From: VRUE01 sp963714155
GTDB taxonomy: Bacteria; Actinomycetota; Thermoleophilia; Solirubrobacterales; 70-9
DNA length: 64,000 nucleotides
Assembly: GCA_963714155.1 (NCBI GenBank)
Contig: OY970236.1
Coordinates: 930,001-994,000, forward strand
Direction: 5' to 3'
The notes beneath the pieces are model-generated. The model ran no database searches and was not told the DNA's origin. It was given only the letters and a program-made list of their open reading frames with translations. This document shows positions 1-7,668 of the stretch, piece after piece; positions within the stretch are counted from its first letter, which is position 1; each line of letters starts with the position of its first letter. The position numbers were made by a program, and so were the translations under genes.

Positions 1-52
1 CGCCCCTTCGCTGCCGACTGGGCGGCGAGACAACTGCAAAGACATACGACCG

Positions 53-86
53 GGGCGGCGCCCCACCAAATGGGGCCTCGCCCTTT
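53..86 (+). terminator. GC-rich hairpin with T-run in the leader before rpsJ
   Basis: GGGCGG at 53-58 pairs with TCGCCC at 78-83 (one G-T pair). After a C/C mismatch, GCCCCA at 60-65 pairs with TGGGGC at 71-76 around the 5-nt loop CCAAA. TTT follows directly. The shape is that of an intrinsic terminator or attenuator placed 46 nt before the chosen rpsJ start. It may end the upstream operon (tuf is the usual neighbour, outside the window) or attenuate the S10 operon. Positions 1-52 contain no recognisable gene. Confidence 0.5.
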
Positions 87-131
87 ATGCGCGGTAAGAC
101 GCGCGGAAAAGACAGAGAGAAAAGTCCGAAC

Positions 132-452
132 GTGGCAGCGATAGCAGCACAGAAAATTCGAATCCGGCTCAAGGCGTACGACCATGACGCCATTGACCGG
201 GCTGCCCGCGAGATCGTCGAAACCGCGGAGCGCACCGGCGCCAGCGTCTCTGGTCCCGTGCCGCTGCCCACCGAGAAGAACGTCTACTGCGTGATCCGTT
301 CGCCCTTCAAGGACAAGGACTCGCGCGAGCACTTCGAGATGCGCACGCACAAGCGCCTGATCGACATCCTTCAGCCCTCACCGAAAACCGTCGACTCGCT
401 GCAGCGCCTCGACTCGCTGCCCGCCGGCGTCGATATAGAGATTCGCCTTTAG
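132..452 (+). CDS. rpsJ: 30S ribosomal protein S10
   Basis: S10 is part of the 30S head and, in many bacteria, is also the NusE antitermination factor. The family core is plain: KIRIRLKAYDH near the N-terminus, then the RTHKRLIDI segment and a C-terminal DIEIRL. I chose the GTG at 132 (106 aa) because a purine-rich GAGAGAAAAG stretch lies just upstream and the family normally has only a few residues before KIRIRL. An upstream in-frame ATG at 87 would add 15 basic residues that the family lacks. It is first in the S10 operon, 4 nt before rplC. Identity is certain; the start is less so. Confidence 0.95.
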   Translation: MAAIAAQKIRIRLKAYDHDAIDRAAREIVETAERTGASVSGPVPLPTEKNVYCVIRSPFKDKDSREHFEMRTHKRLIDILQPSPKTVDSLQRLDSLPAGVDIEIRL

Positions 453-456
453 CGCC

Positions 457-1086
457 ATGGCTGCGATCCTCGGAAAGAAGCTTGGGATGACGCAGGTCTT
501 CGCTGAGGACGGCGAGGTCATCCCGGTGACCGTGATCGAGGCCGGTCCCTGCAAGGTGACCGCGGTCCGCGAGTCCGAGCGCGACGGTTACGCCGCTGTG
601 CAGCTTGCGTTCGGCGAGACCAAGCAGGGCAAGCTGAGCAAGGCCGAGGAAGGCCACCTGAAGAAGGCCGGGGCGGCGCCGATGCGTCACCTGGTCGAGT
701 TCCGCGACGAGGATCTCGGCGCCGAGGAGGGCCCAAAGATCGGTGATGACGTCACCGTCGGTTCCTTCGAGGCCGGTCAGAAGGTCAAGGTCGCCGGAAT
801 CTCGATCGGCAAGGGCTTCCAGGGTGGGATCAAGCGCCACAACTTCAGTCGCGGCCCGGTCACCCACGGCTCGCACAACGTGCGCGCACCCGGCTCGATC
901 GGCGCCAGTACCTTCCCCGCTCGCGTCTTCAAGGGTATGCGGATGCCGGGGCAGATGGGCAACAAGCGAGTCACCCAGAAGGGCCTCGAAGTCGCCCAGG
1001 TCGATGCCGATCGCAACCTGCTGCTGATCAAAGGCTCGGTGCCGGGATCGCGCAACTCGATGGTCGAGGTGAGGACCGATGGCTAA
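457..1086 (+). CDS. rplC: 50S ribosomal protein L3
   Basis: L3 is an early-assembly 50S protein that binds near the peptidyl-transferase centre. The 209-residue length is normal. The N-terminal motif ILGKKLGMTQVF and the conserved internal segment KGFQGGIKRHNF, followed by SRGPVTHGSHNVR and PGQMGNKRVT, identify it. The ATG at 457 is 4 nt after the rpsJ stop with no strong ribosome-binding site, so translation is probably coupled. The 3' end overlaps rplD by 8 nt (ATGGCTAA). Nothing unusual is visible. Confidence 0.97.
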   Translation: MAAILGKKLGMTQVFAEDGEVIPVTVIEAGPCKVTAVRESERDGYAAVQLAFGETKQGKLSKAEEGHLKKAGAAPMRHLVEFRDEDLGAEEGPKIGDDVTVGSFEAGQKVKVAGISIGKGFQGGIKRHNFSRGPVTHGSHNVRAPGSIGASTFPARVFKGMRMPGQMGNKRVTQKGLEVAQVDADRNLLLIKGSVPGSRNSMVEVRTDG

Positions 1087-1690
1087 AGCAGCGGTGCTCG
1101 GCAAGACGACCAAGGTTGATCTGCCCAAAGAGCTTTTTGCTGAGCCCTTCCACCACTCGCTGGTCGACGAGGCGGCGCGTGCCGATCTCGCCTCCCGTCG
1201 CCAGGGCTCGGCCTCGACCTTGACCCGCGGCGAGGTCTCGATGACCGGTGCCAAGGCCTGGCGCCAGAAGGGAACCGGCCGCGCCCGCGTCGGCGCGCTC
1301 AGCTCGCCGAGCCGTTTTGGCGGCGGCGTCGCCTTCGGTCCCAAGCCCCGTCACTACACGGTCAAGGTCAATCGCAAGGCGCGGCGCAAGGCGCTCCGCT
1401 CCGCGCTTTCGGTCCATGCCGAGCGCGACAGCATCGCCCTGCTTGATGCCAGCAGCTTCGATACCCCTTCGACCAAGACGGCGGCTGATGCGCTGACCAA
1501 GTGGGGCGCGAAGCGCTCGACCCTGATCGTGCTCGCCCCCGAGGAGGGTGGCGCGGCGAAGAGCTTCCGCAACATTCCCCGGGTCGAGGTCGCCGAGGTC
1601 AGCGCCGTTGGCGTTGCCGACGTGATCGGGGCTGCCTCGCTGGTGGTCTCCGAAAATGCGCTCGAGAAGCTGCAGGAGCGGCTGGGCTGA
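1079..1690 (+). CDS. rplD: 50S ribosomal protein L4
   Basis: L4 lines part of the exit tunnel of the 50S subunit; in gamma-proteobacteria it also represses its own operon. At 203 aa it has the usual length. The RNA-binding extended loop is recognisable from TGAKAWRQKGTGRARVG and then GGGVAFGPKPR, followed by the NRKARRKALRSAL helix. It starts inside the 3' end of rplC and ends at the TGATG junction with rplW. The operon context L3-L4-L23-L2 is canonical. No autoregulatory leader could be judged from the sequence. Confidence 0.96.
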   Translation: MAKAAVLGKTTKVDLPKELFAEPFHHSLVDEAARADLASRRQGSASTLTRGEVSMTGAKAWRQKGTGRARVGALSSPSRFGGGVAFGPKPRHYTVKVNRKARRKALRSALSVHAERDSIALLDASSFDTPSTKTAADALTKWGAKRSTLIVLAPEEGGAAKSFRNIPRVEVAEVSAVGVADVIGAASLVVSENALEKLQERLG

Positions 1691-1983
1691 TGGACGCACG
1701 CACGACGATCATTCGCCCGGTCGTTTCGGAGAAGAGCTACGCGCTGATCGGCGAGGGCAAGTACACCTTCCGCGTCGATGATCGGGCCCACAAGACCCAG
1801 ATCGCCCAAGCGGTTGAGGAGATCTTCGACGTCAAGGTCGCTGCGGTTCGCACCTCCAAGGTGCGGGCGAAGCCGAAGCGTCGTGGCCTGCACCAGGGCA
1901 AGACGCGGGGTTGGAAGAAGGCCATCGTCCAGCTCGCCCCCGGTGAGCGGATCGAGCTGTTCGAGGGCGCAGAGACTGCATAG
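1690..1983 (+). CDS. rplW: 50S ribosomal protein L23
   Basis: L23 sits at the tunnel exit and is the docking site for trigger factor and SRP. The 97-residue product begins MDARTTIIRPVVSEKS, the typical 'I.RPVvTEKS' opening of the family, and contains FRVDDRAHKTQI, the usual position of the helix that precedes the long basic loop. The ATG at 1690 overlaps the rplD stop (TGATG). It is followed by a 10-nt gap containing an AAGGG-like motif before rplB. Confidence 0.95.
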   Translation: MDARTTIIRPVVSEKSYALIGEGKYTFRVDDRAHKTQIAQAVEEIFDVKVAAVRTSKVRAKPKRRGLHQGKTRGWKKAIVQLAPGERIELFEGAETA

Positions 1984-1993
1984 GACACAAGGG

Positions 1994-2839
1994 ATGCCGA
2001 ACCGAAAAACAAAACCGACCAGCCCTGGACGCCGCTTCGCGACCTATCCGTTGCGTGAGCAGCTGACGGCTACGAGCCCGGAGCGCAAGCTGACTGAGGG
2101 CCTGCGCAAGAGCGGCGGCCGCAACGCCAACGGCCGGGTTACCGCCCGCCATCGCGGTGGCGGTGCCAAGCGGCGCTACCGCCAGATCGACTTCAAGCGG
2201 CTCAAGGACGGCGTGCCCGCCAAGGTGGCGAGCATCGAGTACGACCCCAACCGCAGCTGCTACATCGCCCTCTTGCACTACGCCGATGGCGCCAAGAGCT
2301 ACATCCTCGCCCCGGCGGCGATCTCGGTCGGCGACGAGGTCCAGTCCGGGCCGGGCGCCGACATCCGGCCCGGCAACGCGCTTTCGCTCGGCGAAATGCC
2401 GACCGGCACGCTCGTCCATAACGTCGAGCTCACCGCCGGTCAGGGCGGCAAGCTGGGCCGCTCGGCCGGTACCTCGATTCAGCTCGCCGCCAAGGAGGGC
2501 GAGATGGTGACACTGCGCCTTCCCTCCTCGGAGATGCGCCTGGTTCGTGCCGAGTGCCGCGCAACCATTGGTGTGCTCTCCAACGCCGAGCACCAGAACC
2601 TCACGATCGGCAAGGCGGGGCGCAACCGCCACAAGGGCAAGCGCCCCCAGACCCGCGGCGTGGCGATGAATCCGGTCGACCACCCGCATGGCGGCGGCGA
2701 GGCTCACCACACTCCGGGCGGTCACCCCGTGACCCCCTGGGGCAAGCCGACCCTCGGCTACCGCACCCGTAAGAAGGGCAAGCAGTCCGACCGTTACATC
2801 GTGCGCGGCCGTCGTCGCGGAAAGAAGAAGGGTCGCTAA
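1994..2839 (+). CDS. rplB: 50S ribosomal protein L2
   Basis: L2 is needed for subunit association and peptidyl-transferase activity. The 281-residue length and the highly conserved C-terminal block RGVAMNPVDHPHGGGE (including the His important for the peptidyl-transferase centre), followed by GKPTLGYRTRKK, make the call certain. The N-terminal RHRGGGAKRRYR element is also present. Its ATG is preceded by an AAGGG motif 4 nt upstream. The stop overlaps the rpsS start as TAATG. Confidence 0.97.
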   Translation: MPNRKTKPTSPGRRFATYPLREQLTATSPERKLTEGLRKSGGRNANGRVTARHRGGGAKRRYRQIDFKRLKDGVPAKVASIEYDPNRSCYIALLHYADGAKSYILAPAAISVGDEVQSGPGADIRPGNALSLGEMPTGTLVHNVELTAGQGGKLGRSAGTSIQLAAKEGEMVTLRLPSSEMRLVRAECRATIGVLSNAEHQNLTIGKAGRNRHKGKRPQTRGVAMNPVDHPHGGGEAHHTPGGHPVTPWGKPTLGYRTRKKGKQSDRYIVRGRRRGKKKGR

Positions 2840-3111
2840 TGGGTAGATCGACGAAAAAGGGCCCGTGGGTGGAAGAGGCGCTGATGAAGCGCGTCAACGC
2901 GATGAACGAGTCCGGCACCAAGCAGATGCTGAAGACCTGGTCTCGCAGCTCGACTGTCTTCCCCGACATGGTCGGCCACACGATTGCCGTCCACGACGGG
3001 CGCAAGCACGTTCCCGTTTTCATCTCCGAGTCGATGGTCGGCCACAAGCTGGGCGAGTTCGCGCCCACCCGCACCTTCCGCTCCCACTCCGGTACGGGCA
3101 AGGGTGAGTAG
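2839..3111 (+). CDS. rpsS: 30S ribosomal protein S19
   Basis: S19 forms a complex with S13 in the 30S head near the A and P sites. The 90-residue product starts MGRSTKKGPWV and has the conserved TWSRSSTVFPDMVGHTIAVHDGRKHVPV segment spread over residues 34-62, then GHKLGEFAPTRTFRSH. Length is standard. Translation is coupled to rplB through the TAATG overlap, and rplV starts one base after its stop. Confidence 0.96.
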   Translation: MGRSTKKGPWVEEALMKRVNAMNESGTKQMLKTWSRSSTVFPDMVGHTIAVHDGRKHVPVFISESMVGHKLGEFAPTRTFRSHSGTGKGE

Positions 3112-3112
3112 C

Positions 3113-3469
3113 GTGGCCGCAGCTCCGGTTGTTGTTCGCGCCAGCGCTCGCTATGTGCGAGTGGCTCCGCGCAAGGCGCGCCTAATCGCCGACCAGGTGC
3201 GCGGGATGCACATCGAGCAGGCCCGTGCACTGCTCGAGTTCTCACCCCGCGGCGTGGCCGAGGACATTCGCAAGCTGATCGATTCTGCCGCGGCAAACGC
3301 CGAGAACAATCACGACTTGATCGGTGACGAGATGCGGATCACCGAGATCACCGTCGACGAAGGCCCGACGCTGCGCCGCTTCCGACCGCGCGCGCTTGGC
3401 CGCGCCTCGCGGATCAATAAGCGAACCTGCCACATTGCGGTGGCCCTGAGCCCGGAAGAAGAGGACTAG
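3113..3469 (+). CDS. rplV: 50S ribosomal protein L22
   Basis: L22 binds all 23S rRNA domains and lines the exit tunnel. The core RYVRVAPRKARLIADQVRG and the C-terminal RFRPRALGRASRINKRTCHI identify it. I chose the GTG at 3113 (118 aa) because AAGGG at 3101-3105 is 7 nt upstream. The in-frame GTG at 3104 would place the ribosome-binding site inside the start region. The gene follows rpsS by one base and precedes rpsC by 3 bases. Confidence 0.94.
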   Translation: MAAAPVVVRASARYVRVAPRKARLIADQVRGMHIEQARALLEFSPRGVAEDIRKLIDSAAANAENNHDLIGDEMRITEITVDEGPTLRRFRPRALGRASRINKRTCHIAVALSPEEED

Positions 3470-3472
3470 AAG

Positions 3473-4270
3473 ATGGGACAGAAGATCCATCCGGGCGGCT
3501 TCCGCGTCGGCTACATCCAGGACTGGAAGTCGAACTGGTTCGAGGAGAAAGACTTCGCCGACGTCCTCAACGAGGACCTGAAGATTCGCGACCACATCGA
3601 AAACAAGCTTGCTCACGCTGGCCTCTCGAACATCACGATCGAGCGCCACGGCGAGATCGCGGTGGACATCCACACCGCCCGCCCCGGCATCGTGATCGGC
3701 AAGTCGGGCAGCGAAGTGGACGCACTGCGCAAAGACCTGCACAAGCTGACCGGCAAACCGGTGAAGGTGAACATCCGCGAGGTCAAGCGCCCCGAGCTCG
3801 ACGCCAAGCTGGTCGCCCAGTCGATCGCCGAGCAGCTGCAGAACCGCGTCGCCTTCCGGCGAGCGATGAAACGCGCCCTGACTTCAGCGATGCGCTCCGG
3901 CGCCAAAGGCGTGAAGGTCCAGGTCTCCGGTCGTCTCGGCGGCGCCGAGATGGCGCGCACCGAGGGTTACTCCGACGGTCGCGTGCCGCTGCACACGCTG
4001 CGCGCCAACATCGACTACGGCTTCTTCGAGGCCCGCACGACGACCGGTCGCATCGGCGTCAAGTGCTGGATCAACAAGGGCGAGGTCATGCCCGAGGGCT
4101 TCCGCGATCAGCTCACCGACGAGGACAGCGCGCCGCCGAGCAGCCAGCGCGGCGGCCGTCCACCCGGAGATCGCGGTGGCCGCGGTGGCGACCGCGGTGG
4201 TCGTGGCGGTGGCGGCCGTGGAGGCCAAGGTGGCGGCCGCGGCGGCCAGCGTGGCGGAGGTGGTCGCTGA
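3473..4270 (+). CDS. rpsC: 30S ribosomal protein S3 with C-terminal RGG-rich tail
   Basis: S3 is at the mRNA entry channel of the 30S subunit. Residues 1 to about 212 are the normal two-domain protein: the KH motif GIVIGKSGSEV, then GRLGGAEMARTE and GVKCWINKGE. The last roughly 45 residues are a low-complexity run of RGG/GGR units absent from standard S3, which usually ends soon after the second domain. RGG tails commonly bind RNA. The DNA there is a GGTGGC-type imperfect repeat, so replication slippage could have made it. The stop overlaps rplP (TGATG). Confidence 0.96.
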   Translation: MGQKIHPGGFRVGYIQDWKSNWFEEKDFADVLNEDLKIRDHIENKLAHAGLSNITIERHGEIAVDIHTARPGIVIGKSGSEVDALRKDLHKLTGKPVKVNIREVKRPELDAKLVAQSIAEQLQNRVAFRRAMKRALTSAMRSGAKGVKVQVSGRLGGAEMARTEGYSDGRVPLHTLRANIDYGFFEARTTTGRIGVKCWINKGEVMPEGFRDQLTDEDSAPPSSQRGGRPPGDRGGRGGDRGGRGGGGRGGQGGGRGGQRGGGGR

Positions 4271-4692
4271 TGCTGATGCCGAAGCGGGTCAAGCACCGCA
4301 AGCAGATGCGCGGCCGGATGCGCGGCAACACCAAGGGTGGCAGCACCGTGGCCTTCGGCGAGTACGGGCTGAAGTCGCTCGATCGCGGCTGGATCACCAA
4401 CCGCCAGATCGAGGCCGCCCGCGTGGCGATGACCCGCAAGATCAAACGTGGCGGCAAGGTCTGGATCAACGTCTTCCCCGACAAGCCCTACACAAAGAAG
4501 CCCGCCGAGACACGCATGGGTTCGGGCAAGGGCAATCCCGAGGGCTGGGTCGCGGTGATCAAGCCCGGCAAGGTGATGTTCGAGCTGGCCGGCGTTCCCG
4601 AGGATCTCGCCCGTGAGGCGCTGCGCCTGGCTGGACACAAGCTTCCCGTCCGCACCAAATTCGTCAGGCGCGAGGGGGCCGATACACAGTGA
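4270..4692 (+). CDS. rplP: 50S ribosomal protein L16
   Basis: L16 helps organise the A-site side of the 50S subunit. The 140-residue sequence opens MLMPKRVKHRKQMRGRM and contains GEYGLKSLDRGWITNRQIEAAR and the conserved RMGSGKGNPEGWVAVIKPGK block, all diagnostic. The start ATG overlaps the rpsC stop; the family consensus start MLMPKR supports this ATG rather than the second one two codons later. The 3' end overlaps rpmC by 4 nt (GTGA). Confidence 0.97.
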   Translation: MLMPKRVKHRKQMRGRMRGNTKGGSTVAFGEYGLKSLDRGWITNRQIEAARVAMTRKIKRGGKVWINVFPDKPYTKKPAETRMGSGKGNPEGWVAVIKPGKVMFELAGVPEDLAREALRLAGHKLPVRTKFVRREGADTQ

Positions 4693-4901
4693 AGGCCGCC
4701 GAGGTGCACGACCTCAAAGACGACGAGCTGGTTGTCAAACTGCTCGACGCCAAGCAGGAGGCGTTTAACTTGCGCTTCCGTCAGGCGACTGGCGAGTTGG
4801 AGAACACAGCGCGCCTGAGTGTCGCCCGGCGGGATATCGCCAAGTTGCTGACAGTGGCCAAGGAGCGCGGGATTGACGTTGAGAAAGAGCTGAAGAGATG
4901 A
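4689..4901 (+). CDS. rpmC: 50S ribosomal protein L29
   Basis: L29 is a small two-helix protein next to L23 at the tunnel exit. The 70-residue product has the family pattern KAAEVHDLKDDEL, then KQEAFNLRFRQATGELENTARL and an RRDIAKLLT helix. It starts with GTG inside the rplP stop (GTGA overlap) and ends in an ATGA overlap with rpsQ, so it is translationally coupled on both sides. Confidence 0.95.
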   Translation: MKAAEVHDLKDDELVVKLLDAKQEAFNLRFRQATGELENTARLSVARRDIAKLLTVAKERGIDVEKELKR

Positions 4902-5539
4902 CGGACGACGAGACAAAAAAAGACGACGCAACTGACGAGACTCCTCAGGACGAGGCGCCCCAGGACGAGGCGCCCCAGGACGAGGCGCCCCAGGACGAGG
5001 CGGTCGCGGAGGCTCCGGCCGAGGAGGCCGCCGAGGAGGCGCCTGCTCCCAAAGCAGCGCCCGCCGAAGAGTCCGAGCCGAATCCAGAGGACGATCTCCC
5101 CTGGAAGGAGCGCCGCAGGTTGCAGCGCTCCCGTGAGCCGCACAAGGCTGGCCCCACGCTCACCCCTGAGGAAAGAGCTGCAAAGCGGGCCAAGGAGCGG
5201 AAGCTCAAGGCTTCCTCGCGTCGCAAAGAACGGGCTGCGGCGAAGGCTGACAAAACTGCCGGCACCGGTACCCCCGTTGCCGAGAAGGACGCGGTTGCGG
5301 CCAAGACCCGGCAGGGGATCGTCGTCTCCGACAAGGGCGAGAAATCGATCACGGTTCGGATCGATATCGCTCGCCGGCACCCGACTTACGAGAAGGTCGT
5401 GCGCCGTTCGCGCACGCTCCACGCTCACGACGAGCAGAACGAGGCGGGCGAGGGCGACACCGTGCGCATCGTCGAGACCCGACCGCTCTCCAAGACCAAG
5501 CGCTGGCGCCTGGTTGAGGTACTGGAGAAGGCCAAGTGA
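4898..5539 (+). CDS. rpsQ: 30S ribosomal protein S17 with ~134-residue acidic/basic N-terminal extension
   Basis: S17 is a primary 16S rRNA-binding protein, usually 80-90 aa. Here the S17 OB-fold occupies only about residues 135-213 (QGIVVSDKGEKSITVRI to KTKRWRLVEVLEKAK). It is preceded by an acidic region with repeated QDEAP units, an Ala/Glu/Pro stretch, then a basic RRRLQRSREP...KRAKERKLKASSRRKERAA region. The ATG at 4898 overlaps rpmC by 4 nt and the whole reading frame is open, so the extension is probably translated. No internal start with a good ribosome-binding site is evident just before the OB-fold, and cleavage cannot be excluded. Confidence 0.93.
   Translation: MTDDETKKDDATDETPQDEAPQDEAPQDEAPQDEAVAEAPAEEAAEEAPAPKAAPAEESEPNPEDDLPWKERRRLQRSREPHKAGPTLTPEERAAKRAKERKLKASSRRKERAAAKADKTAGTGTPVAEKDAVAAKTRQGIVVSDKGEKSITVRIDIARRHPTYEKVVRRSRTLHAHDEQNEAGEGDTVRIVETRPLSKTKRWRLVEVLEKAK
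4946..5002 (+). repeat. 15-bp in-frame tandem repeat in rpsQ
   Basis: Three exact copies of the unit CAGGACGAGGCGCCC (4946-4960, 4961-4975, 4976-4990) are followed by a partial fourth (4991-5002). Each copy encodes QDEAP, so copy-number change would keep the frame and alter only the acidic tail length of S17. Confidence 0.95.
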
Positions 5540-5907
5540 TCCAGCAGGAGTCGAGACTGAAGGTCGCCGACAACTCCGGCGCCCGCGAGATCCTCTGCAT
5601 CCGCGTCAAGGGCGGGTCGCATCGCCGCTACGCCGGCGTCGGCGACGTGATCACGGCCACGGTCAAACAGGCCAGCCCACAGGGAGGCGTGCGCAAAGGC
5701 GAGGTTGTCCAGGCGGTCGTCGTGCGCACCAAGAAGCAGCTGGGTCGCCCCGACGGCACCTACATCTCCTTCGACGAAAACGCCGCGGTGCTGATCGACC
5801 CGGCGAGCAACAACCCGCGTGGCACCCGCATCTTCGGCCCCGTGGCCCGCGAGCTGCGCGATCGCAACTTCATGAAAATCATCTCGTTGGCGCCCGAGGT
5901 TCTCTGA
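5536..5907 (+). CDS. rplN: 50S ribosomal protein L14
   Basis: L14 lies at the subunit interface. The product (123 aa, normal) begins MIQQESRLKVADNSGAREI and has the conserved VKQASPQGGVRKGEVVQAVVVRTKK and the family C-terminal pattern GTRIFGPVARELRDRNFMKIISLAPEVL spread over the last ~30 residues. The start is GTG at 5536, overlapping the rpsQ stop (GTGA). The 3' end overlaps rplX as TGATG. Confidence 0.97.
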   Translation: MIQQESRLKVADNSGAREILCIRVKGGSHRRYAGVGDVITATVKQASPQGGVRKGEVVQAVVVRTKKQLGRPDGTYISFDENAAVLIDPASNNPRGTRIFGPVARELRDRNFMKIISLAPEVL

Positions 5908-6242
5908 TGGCCAAGGGCATGCGCATCCGCAAAGACGACCAGGTGATGGTGATCGGCGGCAAGGACGCCGGCAAGACCGGCCGCGTGGTGCGGACGGAGC
6001 CGAAGCGCAACCGCGTCTTCGTCGAGCACCTCAACATGATCAAGCGGCACGAACGCCCCCGTTCGCAGACCGATCTCAAAAACTCGCAGGCCGGTGGCAT
6101 CGTCGAGAAGGAGGGGCCGATCCACGTCTCCAACGTGATGCTGCTCGACCCCAAAGACAACAAACCGACCCGCGTTGGCGTGCGCCGTGACAAAGGCGGC
6201 AAGCGCGAGCGCTTTGCCAAGCGCAGCGGAGCGACGTTCTAA
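5907..6242 (+). CDS. rplX: 50S ribosomal protein L24
   Basis: L24 starts 50S assembly by binding the 5' part of 23S rRNA. The 111-residue sequence has the KOW motif near the start (KDDQVMVIGGKDAGKTGRV), then NMIKRH and the GGIVEKEGPIHVSNVML block typical of bacterial L24. ATG at 5907 is coupled to the rplN stop. The stop overlaps the rplE start (TAATG). Length is average for the family. Confidence 0.96.
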   Translation: MAKGMRIRKDDQVMVIGGKDAGKTGRVVRTEPKRNRVFVEHLNMIKRHERPRSQTDLKNSQAGGIVEKEGPIHVSNVMLLDPKDNKPTRVGVRRDKGGKRERFAKRSGATF

Positions 6243-7075
6243 TGGAGTCCGCCACCGTGCAATCCCAGGCAGCACCGCCCCCGCGCTTGCGCGAGCGCTA
6301 CGAGCAGGAGATCCTGCCGGCGCTGACGAGCAAGTTCGGCTACTCGACGCCGATGCAGGCACCGCGCCTGCAGAAGATCACGCTCAACATGGGTCTCGGC
6401 GAGGCCAAGCAGAACGCCAAGATGCTCGAAGCCGCGCAGGAGCAGCTGGCGACGATTGCCGGCCAGCAGCCGAGCATTCGCCGCGCCCGCAAGTCAATCG
6501 CCTCCTTCAAGGTGCGCGAGGGGATGCCGGTCGGCCTCTCGGTCACCCTGCGCCGCGCCCGCATGTGGGAGTTCCTCGATCGGCTCTGCTCGATTGCGGT
6601 ACCGCGCATTCGCGACTTCCGCGGTCTCAACCCGCGCTCCTTCGACGGTCGAGGCAACTACTCGATGGGCGTCAAGGAGCAACTGATCTTTCCCGAAATC
6701 GATTACGACTCAATCGACGAGGTACGTGGCCTTGACGTCACGATCACGACCAGTGCCCCAACTGACGAGGAGGCCTTCGAGCTGCTGTTGGGGCTGGGAA
6801 TGCCCTTCGCCAAAGAGGGCCGGCCCGGCAAACCCGATGCCGATATGGAGGCTCAGGAAGCCGCTGAGGAGGAGAAGCGCAAGGAGGAGGCCCGCCTGCG
6901 GGCCGAGGCCGAGCAGGCTGCGCTCGAGCAGCTGAAGGAGGAGAACCCTGAGGCCTACGCAAAGCCCGAGACCGAGGACGAGGGTGAGACCGAGGACGAG
7001 GGCGGAGACTCCGCCGGCGACAGCGACCAAAAGGCCGAGAGCGCGGCTGATGAGGAGAATCAGGACAATGGCTAA
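6242..7075 (+). CDS. rplE: 50S ribosomal protein L5 with ~85-residue acidic C-terminal extension
   Basis: L5 holds 5S rRNA in the central protuberance. Residues up to about 190 carry the family signatures KITLNMGLGEAK, SIRRARKSIASFK, GMPVGLSVTLRR and the ITTSAPTDEEAFELL end. Standard L5 stops near here (~180 aa). The extra ~85 residues are a charged helix-like stretch (EEEKRKEEARLRAEAEQA) followed by a strongly acidic tail (DEGETEDEGGD). A short N-terminal extension (~15 aa) is also present. The 3' end overlaps rpsZ by 8 nt (ATGGCTAA). Confidence 0.95.
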   Translation: MESATVQSQAAPPPRLRERYEQEILPALTSKFGYSTPMQAPRLQKITLNMGLGEAKQNAKMLEAAQEQLATIAGQQPSIRRARKSIASFKVREGMPVGLSVTLRRARMWEFLDRLCSIAVPRIRDFRGLNPRSFDGRGNYSMGVKEQLIFPEIDYDSIDEVRGLDVTITTSAPTDEEAFELLLGLGMPFAKEGRPGKPDADMEAQEAAEEEKRKEEARLRAEAEQAALEQLKEENPEAYAKPETEDEGETEDEGGDSAGDSDQKAESAADEENQDNG

Positions 7076-7253
7076 GACTTCGCTGAAGGTAAAGCAGGGC
7101 CGCAAGGCCAAGTTCAAATCCCGTGAATACAACCGCTGCCGACGCTGTGGCCGGCCGCGCGCCTACTACCGCAAGTTCGGCCTCTGCCGAATCTGCTTGC
7201 GAGAGGCAGCGCATGAGGGCCACGTTCCCGGCATGACCAAGTCCAGCTGGTAG
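7068..7253 (+). CDS. rpsZ: 30S ribosomal protein S14, type Z (zinc-binding)
   Basis: S14 binds the 30S head. This is the short 61-residue zinc form, with Cys24-x2-Cys27 and Cys40-x2-Cys43 forming a zinc ribbon, and the conserved RNRCRRCGRPR-like and FGLCRICLRE segments followed by GHVPGMTKSSW. It starts within the last codons of rplE, so it is coupled to it. The zinc form implies that zinc supply matters. A zinc-free paralogue, often found elsewhere under Zur control, is not in this window. Confidence 0.96.
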   Translation: MAKTSLKVKQGRKAKFKSREYNRCRRCGRPRAYYRKFGLCRICLREAAHEGHVPGMTKSSW

Positions 7254-7265
7254 AGACCAAGACAA

Positions 7266-7661
7266 ATGCTTACTGACCCGATAGCCGATTACCTGACCCG
7301 GATCCGCAACGCGCTTGGCTCCGGCCACGACGAGGTGGAGATTCCCGCTTCGCGACTGAAGCTGGAGATGTCGCGCATCCTCAAGGAGCAGGGCTACATC
7401 CTCGACTTCGGCAAGCAGCCGGCGCGGATCGGCGAGGAGATCAAGATCCGCCTCAAGTACACGGAGGATCGTCGCCCGGTGATCGCCGGCCTGGAGCGGA
7501 TTTCGCGCCCCGGCCGCCGCCGCTACGTCAACCACAATCAGGTCCCGCGCGTGTTCGGCGGTACCGGCACGGCAATCGTCAGTACCTCGGTCGGCGTGAT
7601 GACCGGTCACGAAGCCAAGGCAAAGGGCGTCGGCGGCGAGGTAGTCGCCTACGTCTGGTGA
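7266..7661 (+). CDS. rpsH: 30S ribosomal protein S8
   Basis: S8 binds the 16S rRNA central domain; in E. coli it represses the spc operon. The 131-residue product begins LTDPIADYLTRIRNAL and ends with the diagnostic GVMTGHEAKAKGVGGEVVAYVW pattern in its last 22 residues. The start ATG is 12 nt after the rpsZ stop. Normal in length and composition. Confidence 0.96.
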   Translation: MLTDPIADYLTRIRNALGSGHDEVEIPASRLKLEMSRILKEQGYILDFGKQPARIGEEIKIRLKYTEDRRPVIAGLERISRPGRRRYVNHNQVPRVFGGTGTAIVSTSVGVMTGHEAKAKGVGGEVVAYVW

Positions 7662-7668
7662 GCACGAG

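Noticed and set aside
87..131. ATG 87 as the rpsJ start
   Set aside because: It would add 15 residues not seen in S10 and lies just after the leader hairpin; GTG 132 has a better upstream context.
4180..4265. GGTGGC-rich stretch as a separate repeat element
   Set aside because: It is the coding DNA of the S3 RGG tail, in frame, and is explained by that.
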